Shown here in pieces: positions 1 through 6,486 of a stretch of 33,426 bases of DNA (within the stretch, counting starts at the first letter, position 1; each line of letters opens with the position of its first letter). The position numbers and the translations under genes were made by a program. Source of the stretch: Phycisphaerae bacterium (GTDB taxonomy: Bacteria; Planctomycetota; Phycisphaerae; Sedimentisphaerales; UBA12454); contig JAPLMW010000064.1 of assembly GCA_026386845.1 (NCBI GenBank), positions 1 through 33,426 on the forward strand, read 5' to 3'. Below the pieces are notes generated by a model. It was not told the DNA's origin and did no database searches. It saw nothing but the letters and a program-made list of their open reading frames with translations.

Positions 1-5
1 TTACA

Positions 6-881
6 GTGGGATGGAGTTGGCCCATTACTTCCAGCGGCGGCACGATCAACAATGCGGGCCTCTTCCGCAAGTCGGCAGGAACGGGGACGGCGACCATAGA
101 CTCTACCTACTTCAACAACACCGGCACCGTGGAAGTGGACAGTGGGACGCTGTCGCTGTACCAGCTTAACAATAGCGGGTCGGTCAACGTGTATGGCACT
201 GCGTTGAACGTAACCAACGGCGGCTCTAGCGTGGATCGTCACTACGAGTTTACCAACGGCGGTCGGCTGAATGGATCGTTGACTTGGCAAGGGGAGAACA
301 CGGCCAACGGAAATGGCGTCTTGGCTGTCGGGGGCAACGTGGCAGCGGGCACAACGGCGAAATTTGCCAGTTCTCAATTTACAAACGGAGCTCAGCTGGA
401 AGTAGGAAGCGGCTACAGCAATAAATTGAATGTGGAGACGGGCTCAACGCTGATGTTAGATATGACAGGTTCTCAGCAGGCGACGATGGTTAGTGGAATG
501 ATAGATGGTGATGGGACAACGATCAACACGGGTAATTTTGCGTTCTCAGGAGGTCAGATTGGCCGGTATGGTACGGGCTCGTTCATCAATCAGGGCAACT
601 TTACATGGACAGGTGGAAGCACAGGAGGCAATGGAGGTATAGCTAACCAAAATAATATCACAATCAGTGGCAATGGAAATCAGACAATCGGGTATTGCAT
701 TGACGCTGGCTGGGGATATTTCGCTCCAGGGGCCTTAACGAACTCGGGGACAATCACCCATGCGGCGGACGGCGTACTGCACATGGTCAAGGATTCAACG
801 CTGAACAATCTCGCCGGTGCGGTGTATGACCTACCTACTTCAACAACACCGGCACCGTGGAAGTGGACAACGGGACGCTGA
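6..881 (+). CDS. PEP-CTERM repeat surface protein, 5'-truncated, upstream part of a frame-broken gene
   Basis: The frame is open to the window edge, so the GTG at 6 is not a trustworthy start and the N-terminus lies outside. The product is rich in Gly, Asn, Thr and Ser and made of short repeated beta-type units such as FNNTGTVEVDSGTL and LTNSGTIT, typical of the beta-helical passenger region of autotransporter-like or PEP-CTERM surface proteins. No catalytic motif is visible. The frame ends in a foreign-looking tail (DLPTSTTPAPWKWTTGR), which is the out-of-frame translation of a second copy of the segment at 103-152. The natural continuation (TYFNNTGTVEVDNGTL) lies in the other frame and leads into the next ORF. 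The two ORFs are therefore best read as one gene with a frameshift, real or from assembly. Confidence 0.6.
   Translation: MGWSWPITSSGGTINNAGLFRKSAGTGTATIDSTYFNNTGTVEVDSGTLSLYQLNNSGSVNVYGTALNVTNGGSSVDRHYEFTNGGRLNGSLTWQGENTANGNGVLAVGGNVAAGTTAKFASSQFTNGAQLEVGSGYSNKLNVETGSTLMLDMTGSQQATMVSGMIDGDGTTINTGNFAFSGGQIGRYGTGSFINQGNFTWTGGSTGGNGGIANQNNITISGNGNQTIGYCIDAGWGYFAPGALTNSGTITHAADGVLHMVKDSTLNNLAGAVYDLPTSTTPAPWKWTTGR
103..152 (+). repeat. 50-bp direct repeat, copy 1
   Basis: Positions 103-152 and 831-880 agree at 48 of 50 bases; the first 39 bases are identical and the two mismatches fall at 142-143 versus 870-871. Here it is read in frame as TYFNNTGTVEVDSGTL. The offset of 728 bp is not a multiple of three. 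Confidence 0.9.
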
Positions 882-1426
882 CGTTCGGGAACTTCAGTCA
901 GACCGCAGGTTCAACCGATCTTAATGGTGGGAATCTGGCATTTTCAAGTCCGGCACAGATTTTAGGTGGGGATGTTGTTGGCTCTGGCATAATCAATGGC
1001 TCCATCGTAAACAGCGGCGGGCTGCTCAGCCCCGGCCACTCTGCCGGCATGATCACCATCAATGGCAACTACACGCAAGACCCAGATGGGATGCTACTGA
1101 TGGAAATCGCAGGTTTGGGGTCCGGTCAGTTTGACGTGCTCAATGTAACAGGCATAGCATATCTTGACGGGCTGCTTGAAATAAGTCTCTTGAACGGTTT
1201 TTCACCAACACTGGGCGATACCTTTGACATTCTCAACTTTGGCTCCTATAGCGGGCAGTTCGCTATGGTCCAAGGGCTGGATCTTGGCTGTGGCAAGTAT
1301 TTCGAGCTTGACTACTCAGCGAATGGCCTACGACTCACTTCTGTCCCAGAGCCCTCGTCGCTGTATTTGGCTGTGATTGGAAGCCTATGGTTAATCCGGC
1401 GAAAGTGGAGAACAGTAGGACAGTAG
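830..1426 (+). CDS. PEP-CTERM repeat protein, C-terminal part with sorting signal
   Basis: This is the second half of the gene above, in another frame. The frame opens at 830, directly after a TGA at 827-829; the first start-like codon is the GTG at 857, but no ribosome site supports a separate gene. The protein carries further beta-helix-type repeats (VVGSGIINGSIVNSGG, LSPGHSAGMITINGNYTQ), the form common in PEP-CTERM/autotransporter-associated repeats. It ends with a classic PEP-CTERM signal: VPEPSS, a hydrophobic segment (LYLAVIGSLWLI) and a basic tail (RRKW). That tail implies export and processing by an exosortase at the envelope, with no exosortase gene in this window. It is followed by about 100 bp of repeat-like spacer and then the 3' end of dnaX. 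Confidence 0.7.
   Translation, partial: PTYFNNTGTVEVDNGTLTFGNFSQTAGSTDLNGGNLAFSSPAQILGGDVVGSGIINGSIVNSGGLLSPGHSAGMITINGNYTQDPDGMLLMEIAGLGSGQFDVLNVTGIAYLDGLLEISLLNGFSPTLGDTFDILNFGSYSGQFAMVQGLDLGCGKYFELDYSANGLRLTSVPEPSSLYLAVIGSLWLIRRKWRTVGQ
831..880 (+). repeat. 50-bp direct repeat, copy 2 (at the frame break)
   Basis: Second copy of the 103-152 segment. The upstream frame enters it out of phase, while the correct phase (TYFNNTGTVEVDNGTL) opens just here and continues to the PEP-CTERM tail. The frame break and the repeat boundary therefore coincide. Confidence 0.9.
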
Positions 1427-1529
1427 AACAAAAAAACTCTGTGCCGCTCGGTGAACTCTGTGGCTAAAAAAATTCGTGTCAATTTGTGTTTATTCGTGGT
1501 TAATTCTTCGTGTCTTGGTGCCTTGGTGG

Positions 1530-3248
1530 CTATTGTCCTTCTTCTTTCACATCTAAAATATTCGCGTCTAACTCTGAAAGAATCGTTCTGATTGCCGGCG
1601 TATTTGCCGCTTCATCTATCGTTTTCTTGCTCGTCTTTGCGCCCGGCGGTTTCGGCTTTTGCTCCACTTTGCCGCCGTTATTTACGGTCTCAAATGCGAC
1701 TTTTATCTTCATGCCGACAGAACCGCTCAAAACCGATTCGATTACATCTTGCCTGCCGTTGCTCTGGCAGAGTTTCATCGAAAATTCATCGCTCACATCA
1801 AAACCAAGCGACAAAGTATCGTTAGCAAGACGCAAAGGCACAGCTTTTTTCAATAACTCCGCGACTCTCGCATTTGCACCGGCCCTCGCGAATTCAACGA
1901 TTTTGTCCCACTGCTGTTTTATCTGTTCTAAACCAGCCCCGCCGCTGATAACCGGCGTCTGAGATTTTAGATCTGATATTTGAGGCTTGTCCGCCTGGGC
2001 GGATTTGAGTTCTGCGTTCTGCGTTCTGTGTTCTATGTTCTGTGTTTTATGGGTTACTACCGTGTTTTTTTTTGATTCAGTCTTAATATTACTGTTCTGT
2101 GCCGTAAGGCATCCCTTAGCGGATGACAAAAGCTCCTGTATGCTCATAAAATGTTCGCTAAGGGCAAGTCTCAATATCGCCGCCTCGAGCAAAGCGCGCG
2201 GGTTATCGCTGTTCTTGACAGGCCAGCGGAGTTTCTCGAACAGCGTAACATTATAAACAATCGCAGGAATATCAAACCCACCGGCTATTTTCAAAAGCGA
2301 TTCTTTCTCGCCCTGCGTCAGTATTATAAGAGATTTGCTGTCCGAGGCGGAAACTTTTAAGACCATCATATCGCGAAACGATTCAACCAGGCTGTCAAGA
2401 ACGCCGATGCAGTTCAAACCGCAGTTAAGCAATGCATCGAGACAAACAAGTGCCGCGCCGGCATCGGATGAGCCGATTTTCTCAAGAAGCTGGTAAATCT
2501 TTTCTTTGTTCGGCTGGCCGAGAAATTTCTCGAGCATATCCACAGTTAATTTCTCAACGCCTGTGCTGATAAGCTGGTCAACAAGGCTCAGCGCATCGCG
2601 CATCGAGCCCCTGGCTAAACGGGCAAGGGCAATGATACAATCATCCTCGAAATTTATTTTTTCCTCTGTAAGAATCTTCTTTAATTGAGCCATAATATCG
2701 GCAGGACTGATATTGGCGAAATCAAACCTTTGGCAGCGGGATTGTATTGTCGCCGGGACTTTATTAGGTTCTGTCGTCGCGAAGATAAACTTAACATGAG
2801 AAGGCGGTTCTTCGAGAATTTTGAGTAAAGCGTTAAACGCATTGACGCTAATCATATGGACTTCATCGATAATATAAATTTTATATCTTGCTCGTGCCGG
2901 CCGGTATATGGCGTTTTGCCTGAGGTTGCGAATATCATCTACGCCTGTATTGGAAGCGCCATCGATTTCGATAACGTCAATATCTTCGCCTGTATTTACG
3001 GCTGTGCAGCTGTCGCATTTAAGGCAGGGTTCAATGGTTGGTTCTTTGGCTGAAAGGCAGTTTAGGCTTTTGGCAAGTATTCTTGCCATTGTGGTTTTTC
3101 CGACTCCTCTTGTGCCGGTAAAAAGATAGGCGTGAGCGACTCGGCCGGTCTTTATCGCGTTTTTCAATGTCTGCGAAATGGCATCTTGACCGACAACATC
3201 GTCGAATCTTTGTGAGCGATACCTTCTTGCGAGGACAGTATAGGCCAT
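1530..3248 (-). CDS. dnaX: DNA polymerase III subunit gamma/tau
   Basis: Clamp-loader ATPase of the replicative polymerase. In order: N-terminal YRSQRFDDVVGQD, Walker A GTRGVGKT (about 45-52), zinc module C64 with CLKCDSC (75-81), Walker B IIDEVHM (126-132), LLKILEEPP, sensor 1 TTEPNKVP and QSRCQRFDF. The collar domain ends near 370, then comes a low-complexity linker (about 376-435) and a tau-type C-terminal domain. Length (572 aa) is normal for tau. The ATG at 3248 follows a GGAG site. Odd features: the linker is made of dispersed-repeat sequence (a 19-bp repeat at 2105-2123, six 7-bp units at 2010-2051), and a run of nine A (2065-2073, coding strand) has stops at once in both other frames, so slippage would give a gamma-like protein of about 395-398 aa. 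The SRP RNA gene lies upstream in opposite orientation. Confidence 0.96.
   Translation of the reverse strand: MAYTVLARRYRSQRFDDVVGQDAISQTLKNAIKTGRVAHAYLFTGTRGVGKTTMARILAKSLNCLSAKEPTIEPCLKCDSCTAVNTGEDIDVIEIDGASNTGVDDIRNLRQNAIYRPARARYKIYIIDEVHMISVNAFNALLKILEEPPSHVKFIFATTEPNKVPATIQSRCQRFDFANISPADIMAQLKKILTEEKINFEDDCIIALARLARGSMRDALSLVDQLISTGVEKLTVDMLEKFLGQPNKEKIYQLLEKIGSSDAGAALVCLDALLNCGLNCIGVLDSLVESFRDMMVLKVSASDSKSLIILTQGEKESLLKIAGGFDIPAIVYNVTLFEKLRWPVKNSDNPRALLEAAILRLALSEHFMSIQELLSSAKGCLTAQNSNIKTESKKNTVVTHKTQNIEHRTQNAELKSAQADKPQISDLKSQTPVISGGAGLEQIKQQWDKIVEFARAGANARVAELLKKAVPLRLANDTLSLGFDVSDEFSMKLCQSNGRQDVIESVLSGSVGMKIKVAFETVNNGGKVEQKPKPPGAKTSKKTIDEAANTPAIRTILSELDANILDVKEEGQ
2010..2051. repeat. 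Six tandem 7-bp units inside dnaX
   Basis: Plus strand reads TTCTGCG, TTCTGCG, TTCTGTG, TTCTATG, TTCTGTG, TTTTATG. On the coding strand this is the KTQNIEHRTQNAEL stretch of the DnaX linker. Seven-base units do not keep frame singly, but three units give seven codons, so copy-number change would alter the frame unless it occurs in threes. Confidence 0.85.
2065..2073 (-). promoter_or_regulatory. A9 candidate slippery site in dnaX
   Basis: The coding strand reads TC, nine A, then CACGG. With eight A the next frame is ACA CGG TAG; with ten A it is CAC GGT AGT AAC CCA TAA. Both stop within a few codons, just after the end of clamp-loader domain III. Thermus dnaX uses an A9 run for transcriptional slippage to make gamma and E. 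coli uses A AAA AAG ribosomal frameshifting; use here is inferred. Confidence 0.55.
2105..2123 (-). repeat. 19-bp dispersed repeat, copy in dnaX linker
   Basis: Coding-strand TCCGCTAAGGGATGCCTTA, read here as SAKGCLT. The identical 19-mer occurs at 28384-28402 (plus strand) in the trp leader ORF; a shortened relative is at 4868-4885. Confidence 0.85.
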
Positions 3249-3349
3249 TCCAGCTCCGGTTTTTTACAACTTTAAGACCATATTAAGCCCGCTGGCTCAA
3301 ATAGTCAAATTCAATCCCGCCTTTAGCGAGCCGCAGGCCTCGCGGCCTT

Positions 3350-3376
3350 CGAGCCGAGGGGTCCAACCTCGGCTCG
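3350..3376. repeat. Hairpin in a G+C-rich repeat cluster
   Basis: CGAGCCGAGG (3350-3359) and CCTCGGCTCG (3367-3376) form a 10-bp stem with a 7-nt loop. It sits in a G+C-rich stretch (about 3315-3445) that also holds GCTCGCCTCGG twice (3372-3382, 3396-3406) and CTTTAGCG twice. No gene is seen in 3249-3525. The composition differs strongly from the flanking spacer. Confidence 0.6.
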
Positions 3377-3525
3377 CCTCGGTGAGACGGGTCTTGCTCG
3401 CCTCGGCTCTCGTCTTTGGCGAGGCCGGGCCTTTAGCGGATGTCCCGGCGAATATAAAGTCCGCAGCAGCCAATATTAAGCTTGCCTTTTGCCCGCCAAT
3501 GACTAAAATTAGATTATCTAATTAC

Positions 3526-3620
3526 GGCCGGGTCCCAGGCAAATTGCGTGCGTGAACTTGGTCAGACGCGGAAGCGAGCAGCCATAAGCGATAATGCGGT
3601 TGTGCTTAGCAAACCCGGCC
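3526..3620 (+). ncRNA. ffs: Small bacterial signal recognition particle RNA (4.5S type)
   Basis: The conserved SRP domain IV core is present: GGTCAG, four bases, a GGAA tetraloop, four bases, then GCAGCC (about 3560-3584), which matches the family order in detail (stem ACGC/GCGA around GGAA). The ends GGCCGGGT (3526-3533) and ACCCGGCC (3613-3620) pair to close a rod of 95 nt, the size of small bacterial SRP RNAs. The RNA binds Ffh and directs membrane and secreted proteins to the translocon. It is next to dnaX, a common neighbour in bacteria, but divergent from it. Boundaries are from the terminal helix and could differ by a few bases. Confidence 0.88.
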
Positions 3621-3692
3621 GCCTTTTGACGAGCCTCGCCGGCAAAGAGAGTTTTTGGCGGGTTGCCTATTAAAAATGTTCAGGGGAAAGTT

Positions 3693-3875
3693 ATGAAGGT
3701 AAGAATAGACGATAGTTGCACGGCCTGCGGGCTTTGCGTCGAAACCTGCCCGGAAGTCTTCCGAATGGGTGATAGCATCGCCGAAGTTATCACCGCAGAA
3801 GTCCCGCCCCAATTCGAGGACTCCGTTCAGCAGGCCACCGATGAGTGCCCGGTCGAATCAATCGTGGTTGAATAG
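3693..3875 (+). CDS. Ferredoxin, single [4Fe-4S] Desulfovibrio type
   Basis: A 60-residue electron carrier. C9, C12, C15 (CTACGLC) and the distal C52 (DECP) are the expected ligands of one cubane cluster, with C19 followed by Pro in the first motif (CxxCxxCxxxCP) and PEVF after it, as in Desulfovibrio ferredoxins. The position that forms a disulphide partner for C19 in D. gigas ferredoxin (its C42) appears to be Ser or Val here, so that disulphide is probably absent. The protein is acidic, as usual. Start chosen at the ATG at 3693, behind AGGGGAAAG; an in-frame TTG at 3663 would add ten unconserved residues. It lies 72 bp after the SRP RNA on the same strand. The redox partner cannot be told from context. 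Confidence 0.9.
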   Translation: MKVRIDDSCTACGLCVETCPEVFRMGDSIAEVITAEVPPQFEDSVQQATDECPVESIVVE

Positions 3876-3884
3876 CCTGCCTGT

Positions 3885-4697
3885 TTAGCCGCCGGATAAC
3901 TCTCTACTTCGCTTGGCAGCGGCATTAAGGGCCTCTTTTATCATCTTTTCAAAATTACGCTTTGAAAAAACCTTCAGAGCAGCTTGGGTAGTTCCACCGG
4001 GAGAAGTAACGAGCTTTCTTAGAATATCGGGTGTTTGACCATTTATAAAAGCTTTAACAGCAAGAAGACCTGCTCCCTTAGCAGTCTGCAAAACAAGTAT
4101 TTCAGCAAGCTCCTTTTTAAGGCCCAGCTTTTGAGCCGTCTTTATCATCTCCTCCATCAGCAAAAAGAAATACGCAGGGCCCGAACCGCTGACAGCCGTT
4201 ACAGCATCGATAAGTTTTTCATTATTAACCTCTATGGCAAGACCGACAGCAGAAAAAATTCTCTTAACGTCTTTGACCCTATTCTGCGCCTTTTTCGTGG
4301 CGTATAGCGCCGCTGCCCCCTGGCCAATCAAAGCAGGTGTATTGGGCATAACACGGACGACTGGAACGCTGCTGAGCGCTTTTTGAATCCGTTTTGTCGT
4401 TATCCCCGCGGCAATAGAAACTACCAAAAGGTTTTTACCAACGGAGCCTTTTATCTCGTCTAAAACCTGCGACATATTTTGAGGTTTTACGCTCAAGACA
4501 AGTGTGCCAACCATTCTTACCAACTTGCAATTATCGCCGGCAGATGTAACTTTATATTTTTTGCAGATAGTCTTGACGCGCTGCGGCCGAATATCGCTGA
4601 CAATTATATCCTTTGCCTTATAGACCTTTGCATCGATAATACCCTTGATTATCGCCTCAGCCATATTGCCGGCACCGATAAAGCCAATCTTCGCCAT
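3885..4697 (-). CDS. proC: Pyrroline-5-carboxylate reductase
   Basis: Last step of proline synthesis: NAD(P)H-dependent reduction of 1-pyrroline-5-carboxylate. The N-terminal Rossmann motif is IGFIGAGNMAEAIIKG (about 4-19). Family landmarks follow: VLSVKPQ, VVSIAAGI, RVMPNTPALIGQG, then the C-terminal catalytic part VSGSGPAYFFLLMEEM and TSPGGTTQAALKVF. At 270 aa it is full length. The ATG at 4697 has a good AAGGAG site. It is convergent with the ferredoxin gene (9 bp gap) and appears to be a single-gene unit. Confidence 0.96.
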   Translation of the reverse strand: MAKIGFIGAGNMAEAIIKGIIDAKVYKAKDIIVSDIRPQRVKTICKKYKVTSAGDNCKLVRMVGTLVLSVKPQNMSQVLDEIKGSVGKNLLVVSIAAGITTKRIQKALSSVPVVRVMPNTPALIGQGAAALYATKKAQNRVKDVKRIFSAVGLAIEVNNEKLIDAVTAVSGSGPAYFFLLMEEMIKTAQKLGLKKELAEILVLQTAKGAGLLAVKAFINGQTPDILRKLVTSPGGTTQAALKVFSKRNFEKMIKEALNAAAKRSRELSGG

Positions 4698-5054
4698 TTA
4701 AAATCTCCTTGTTAAGGATTTCAGTATTAATATAATCTTAAGCGAAGAAACGAAAATTTGCAAACTGTTAAATTTTAGTCACAGATACCGCTTCTTACCA
4801 CGAAGAACACGAAGGGCACGAAGAAGATTAGACACGGAACTACACGGATTTGCACTGTTAATTGCTTTAAGGCATCCCTTCGGGATTGTAAAAATTTAAA
4901 CAAAATCCTCTTTCAAGCAAACTTGAGACGGATTTAGTGTTTGAACTTTTTTATCGCTGCGCGATTGCGCCTTAAAGCTAACCATAAAAATATTACAGTT
5001 GAGGTTGAAAAGAAAAAGAGATAGAATTTTATACACTCTTAAGGGAGGTCGAAA
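4698..5054. other. Spacer with dispersed and tandem short repeats
   Basis: No convincing gene in 357 bp. It holds three 9-bp units CACGAAGAA/CACGAAGGG/CACGAAGAA (4799-4825), followed by ACACGGAACTACACGGATTT-like sequence, and a shortened copy of the dispersed repeat (TAAGGCATCCCTTCGGGA, 4868-4885). Similar CACGAA-type sequence in reverse orientation lies at about 1470-1530. A possible promoter for the next gene is TTGAAA (5005-5010), 18 bp, TTATAC (5029-5034), at low confidence. Confidence 0.6.
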
Positions 5055-5564
5055 ATGCAGAAAAAAACCGATTATGATACAGCCATAAAAACAAAATACC
5101 CCGAACAAATAGTAATAGCAGTTGTAAAAGACAAAAACGGCAAGGCGAATCCTGTAACTATCGGCTGGAGTATGGTTACAAGCGGCCAGCCACCGATGTT
5201 TGCGATTGCGCTTACGCCCAAAAGATACTCAACGGCAGCCATAAGGACAAGCAGGTGCTTTACGGTAGCGTATCCGAGCGAAGAAATGGGCGAACTGGCT
5301 CTGTTTTTCGGCACACACAGCGGAAGAGATACCGATAAATTCGCCGAAACCGGCTGCAAAATAAGCCCAGCTGAGAAAATCGATTCGGTTATTCTCGATG
5401 ACGCCGTGGCGAATTTCGAATGTATTCTTGAAAGCGAACTTACTACAGGCGACCATATAATCTTTGCCGGAAGGGTCGTTGCCTGTCACATCAACAGCGA
5501 AGCGAAAAAAAGGCTTTATACCGTAGGGCCGAACAGGGAACTTGGTGGAGTGCTAAAAAAATAG
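5055..5564 (+). CDS. Flavin reductase-like FMN-binding protein (flavoredoxin family)
   Basis: A 169-residue protein of the flavin reductase-like split-barrel family. The sequence PVTIGWSMVTSGQPPMFAIALTPKRYSTAAIRTSRCFTVAYPSEEM... has the typical order: N-terminal strand with ATVV-like start, the SxxPPxxxIAL segment, a K/R-rich step and a FTV(N/A) strand, later GRDTDKF and the C-terminal GDHIIFAGRVVA. Members bind FMN and reduce flavin or act as flavoredoxins; the partner here is unknown. The ATG has a strong GGGAGG site (5043-5048). The 34-bp gap to the next gene has no terminator, so read-through into the nuclease cassette is possible, but base composition changes sharply after 5564. Confidence 0.88.
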   Translation: MQKKTDYDTAIKTKYPEQIVIAVVKDKNGKANPVTIGWSMVTSGQPPMFAIALTPKRYSTAAIRTSRCFTVAYPSEEMGELALFFGTHSGRDTDKFAETGCKISPAEKIDSVILDDAVANFECILESELTTGDHIIFAGRVVACHINSEAKKRLYTVGPNRELGGVLKK

Positions 5565-5598
5565 GAGACTGTTTCTAATTATTCTTGGAAAATTTTGA

Positions 5599-6486
5599 AT
5601 GAAATATCCATCGGAGATAAATTTCAAAAAAGAAAAAGACGGCATCTGTGTATCCTATAAGGATAATTCGGAAGTAAAATATAGCTTGGATATATGGGCT
5701 ATAAGCTATTTGCTGAATAAAGGACTTTATGGCGTCCACAAAGAAAATGTCATACATTTGGATGTTATTGATATCAATAAACCGATGTGGTTAACAATGG
5801 GATTGAGGATATATTTTTTATCAAAATTCCAAATTTTCAAAAATATATCCTTTGATATCAAAAATGTTGATGAAATTAATGCAAAAGTTGAAGATATAGT
5901 TAAAAATGTTGGAAAAACTGATAAATATATTACCTATTCCGACCCAGAAGATTTTTTATCACGTGGGACCAAATCCCATCCAGAATCCCGCTTAGAAAAA
6001 TACATATCTGAGAACTTGTCTGGTGTTTTTGCAACTGAATTTAGTGGTTCTAATAAAGCCATAAGACAATTTCCTGCTAATATTTTCGAGAATGAAATAA
6101 ATAAAGGGGCAAGGATTACCAGGAAATTCTGGATTGATATATTGGCCGTTAACAATTTCAACCAATTATCTGTAATCGAATTGAAGGCTGGTGCAAACTG
6201 CCCCCTCGACATTCTGATCCAGGCACTCGATTATGGTATCTATTGCCATCTTTTTAAAAAACATATCGCAGACTATTTTTTTGACAAGGTTCTACTTCTG
6301 GATAAAAATAAAATTGCGATTTATTGCGTTGCCGAGAAATTTCATCCGGGGCTGATGGGGCGTAATGGAGTATTGTCGTTAATTCTGAAAAACAAGTTAT
6401 TTGATTTAGTTCTTCTTGAGATAAAAACTAAAGGTGATAAGGTAGAAGGCAAGCCAGTCATTGTATATGACTCGAGATTAGAATGA
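5599..6486 (+). CDS. Predicted PD-(D/E)XK-superfamily nuclease, first gene of a two-gene cassette
   Basis: A 295-residue protein I cannot assign to a named family. The C-terminal half shows the signature of the PD-(D/E)XK fold: an upstream acidic helix (PESRLEKYISENL, about 128-140), D180 in FWIDILAV, E194-L-K196 in SVIELKAG, and a helix with Q208 (DILIQALDYG), the usual order D...ExK...QxxxY. The N-terminal 110 residues look like a separate unknown domain with no membrane segment. The gene is clearly A+T-richer than neighbours and lacks a strong ribosome site (start by frame and codon position). Its stop overlaps the next start as ATGA (6483-6486), implying translational coupling. DNA or RNA cleavage is likely; a defence or RNA-repair role is inference. 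Confidence 0.7.
   Translation: MKYPSEINFKKEKDGICVSYKDNSEVKYSLDIWAISYLLNKGLYGVHKENVIHLDVIDINKPMWLTMGLRIYFLSKFQIFKNISFDIKNVDEINAKVEDIVKNVGKTDKYITYSDPEDFLSRGTKSHPESRLEKYISENLSGVFATEFSGSNKAIRQFPANIFENEINKGARITRKFWIDILAVNNFNQLSVIELKAGANCPLDILIQALDYGIYCHLFKKHIADYFFDKVLLLDKNKIAIYCVAEKFHPGLMGRNGVLSLILKNKLFDLVLLEIKTKGDKVEGKPVIVYDSRLE

Noticed and set aside
1510-1962. 150-codon open frame on the plus strand
   Set aside because: Antisense to the C-terminal part of dnaX.
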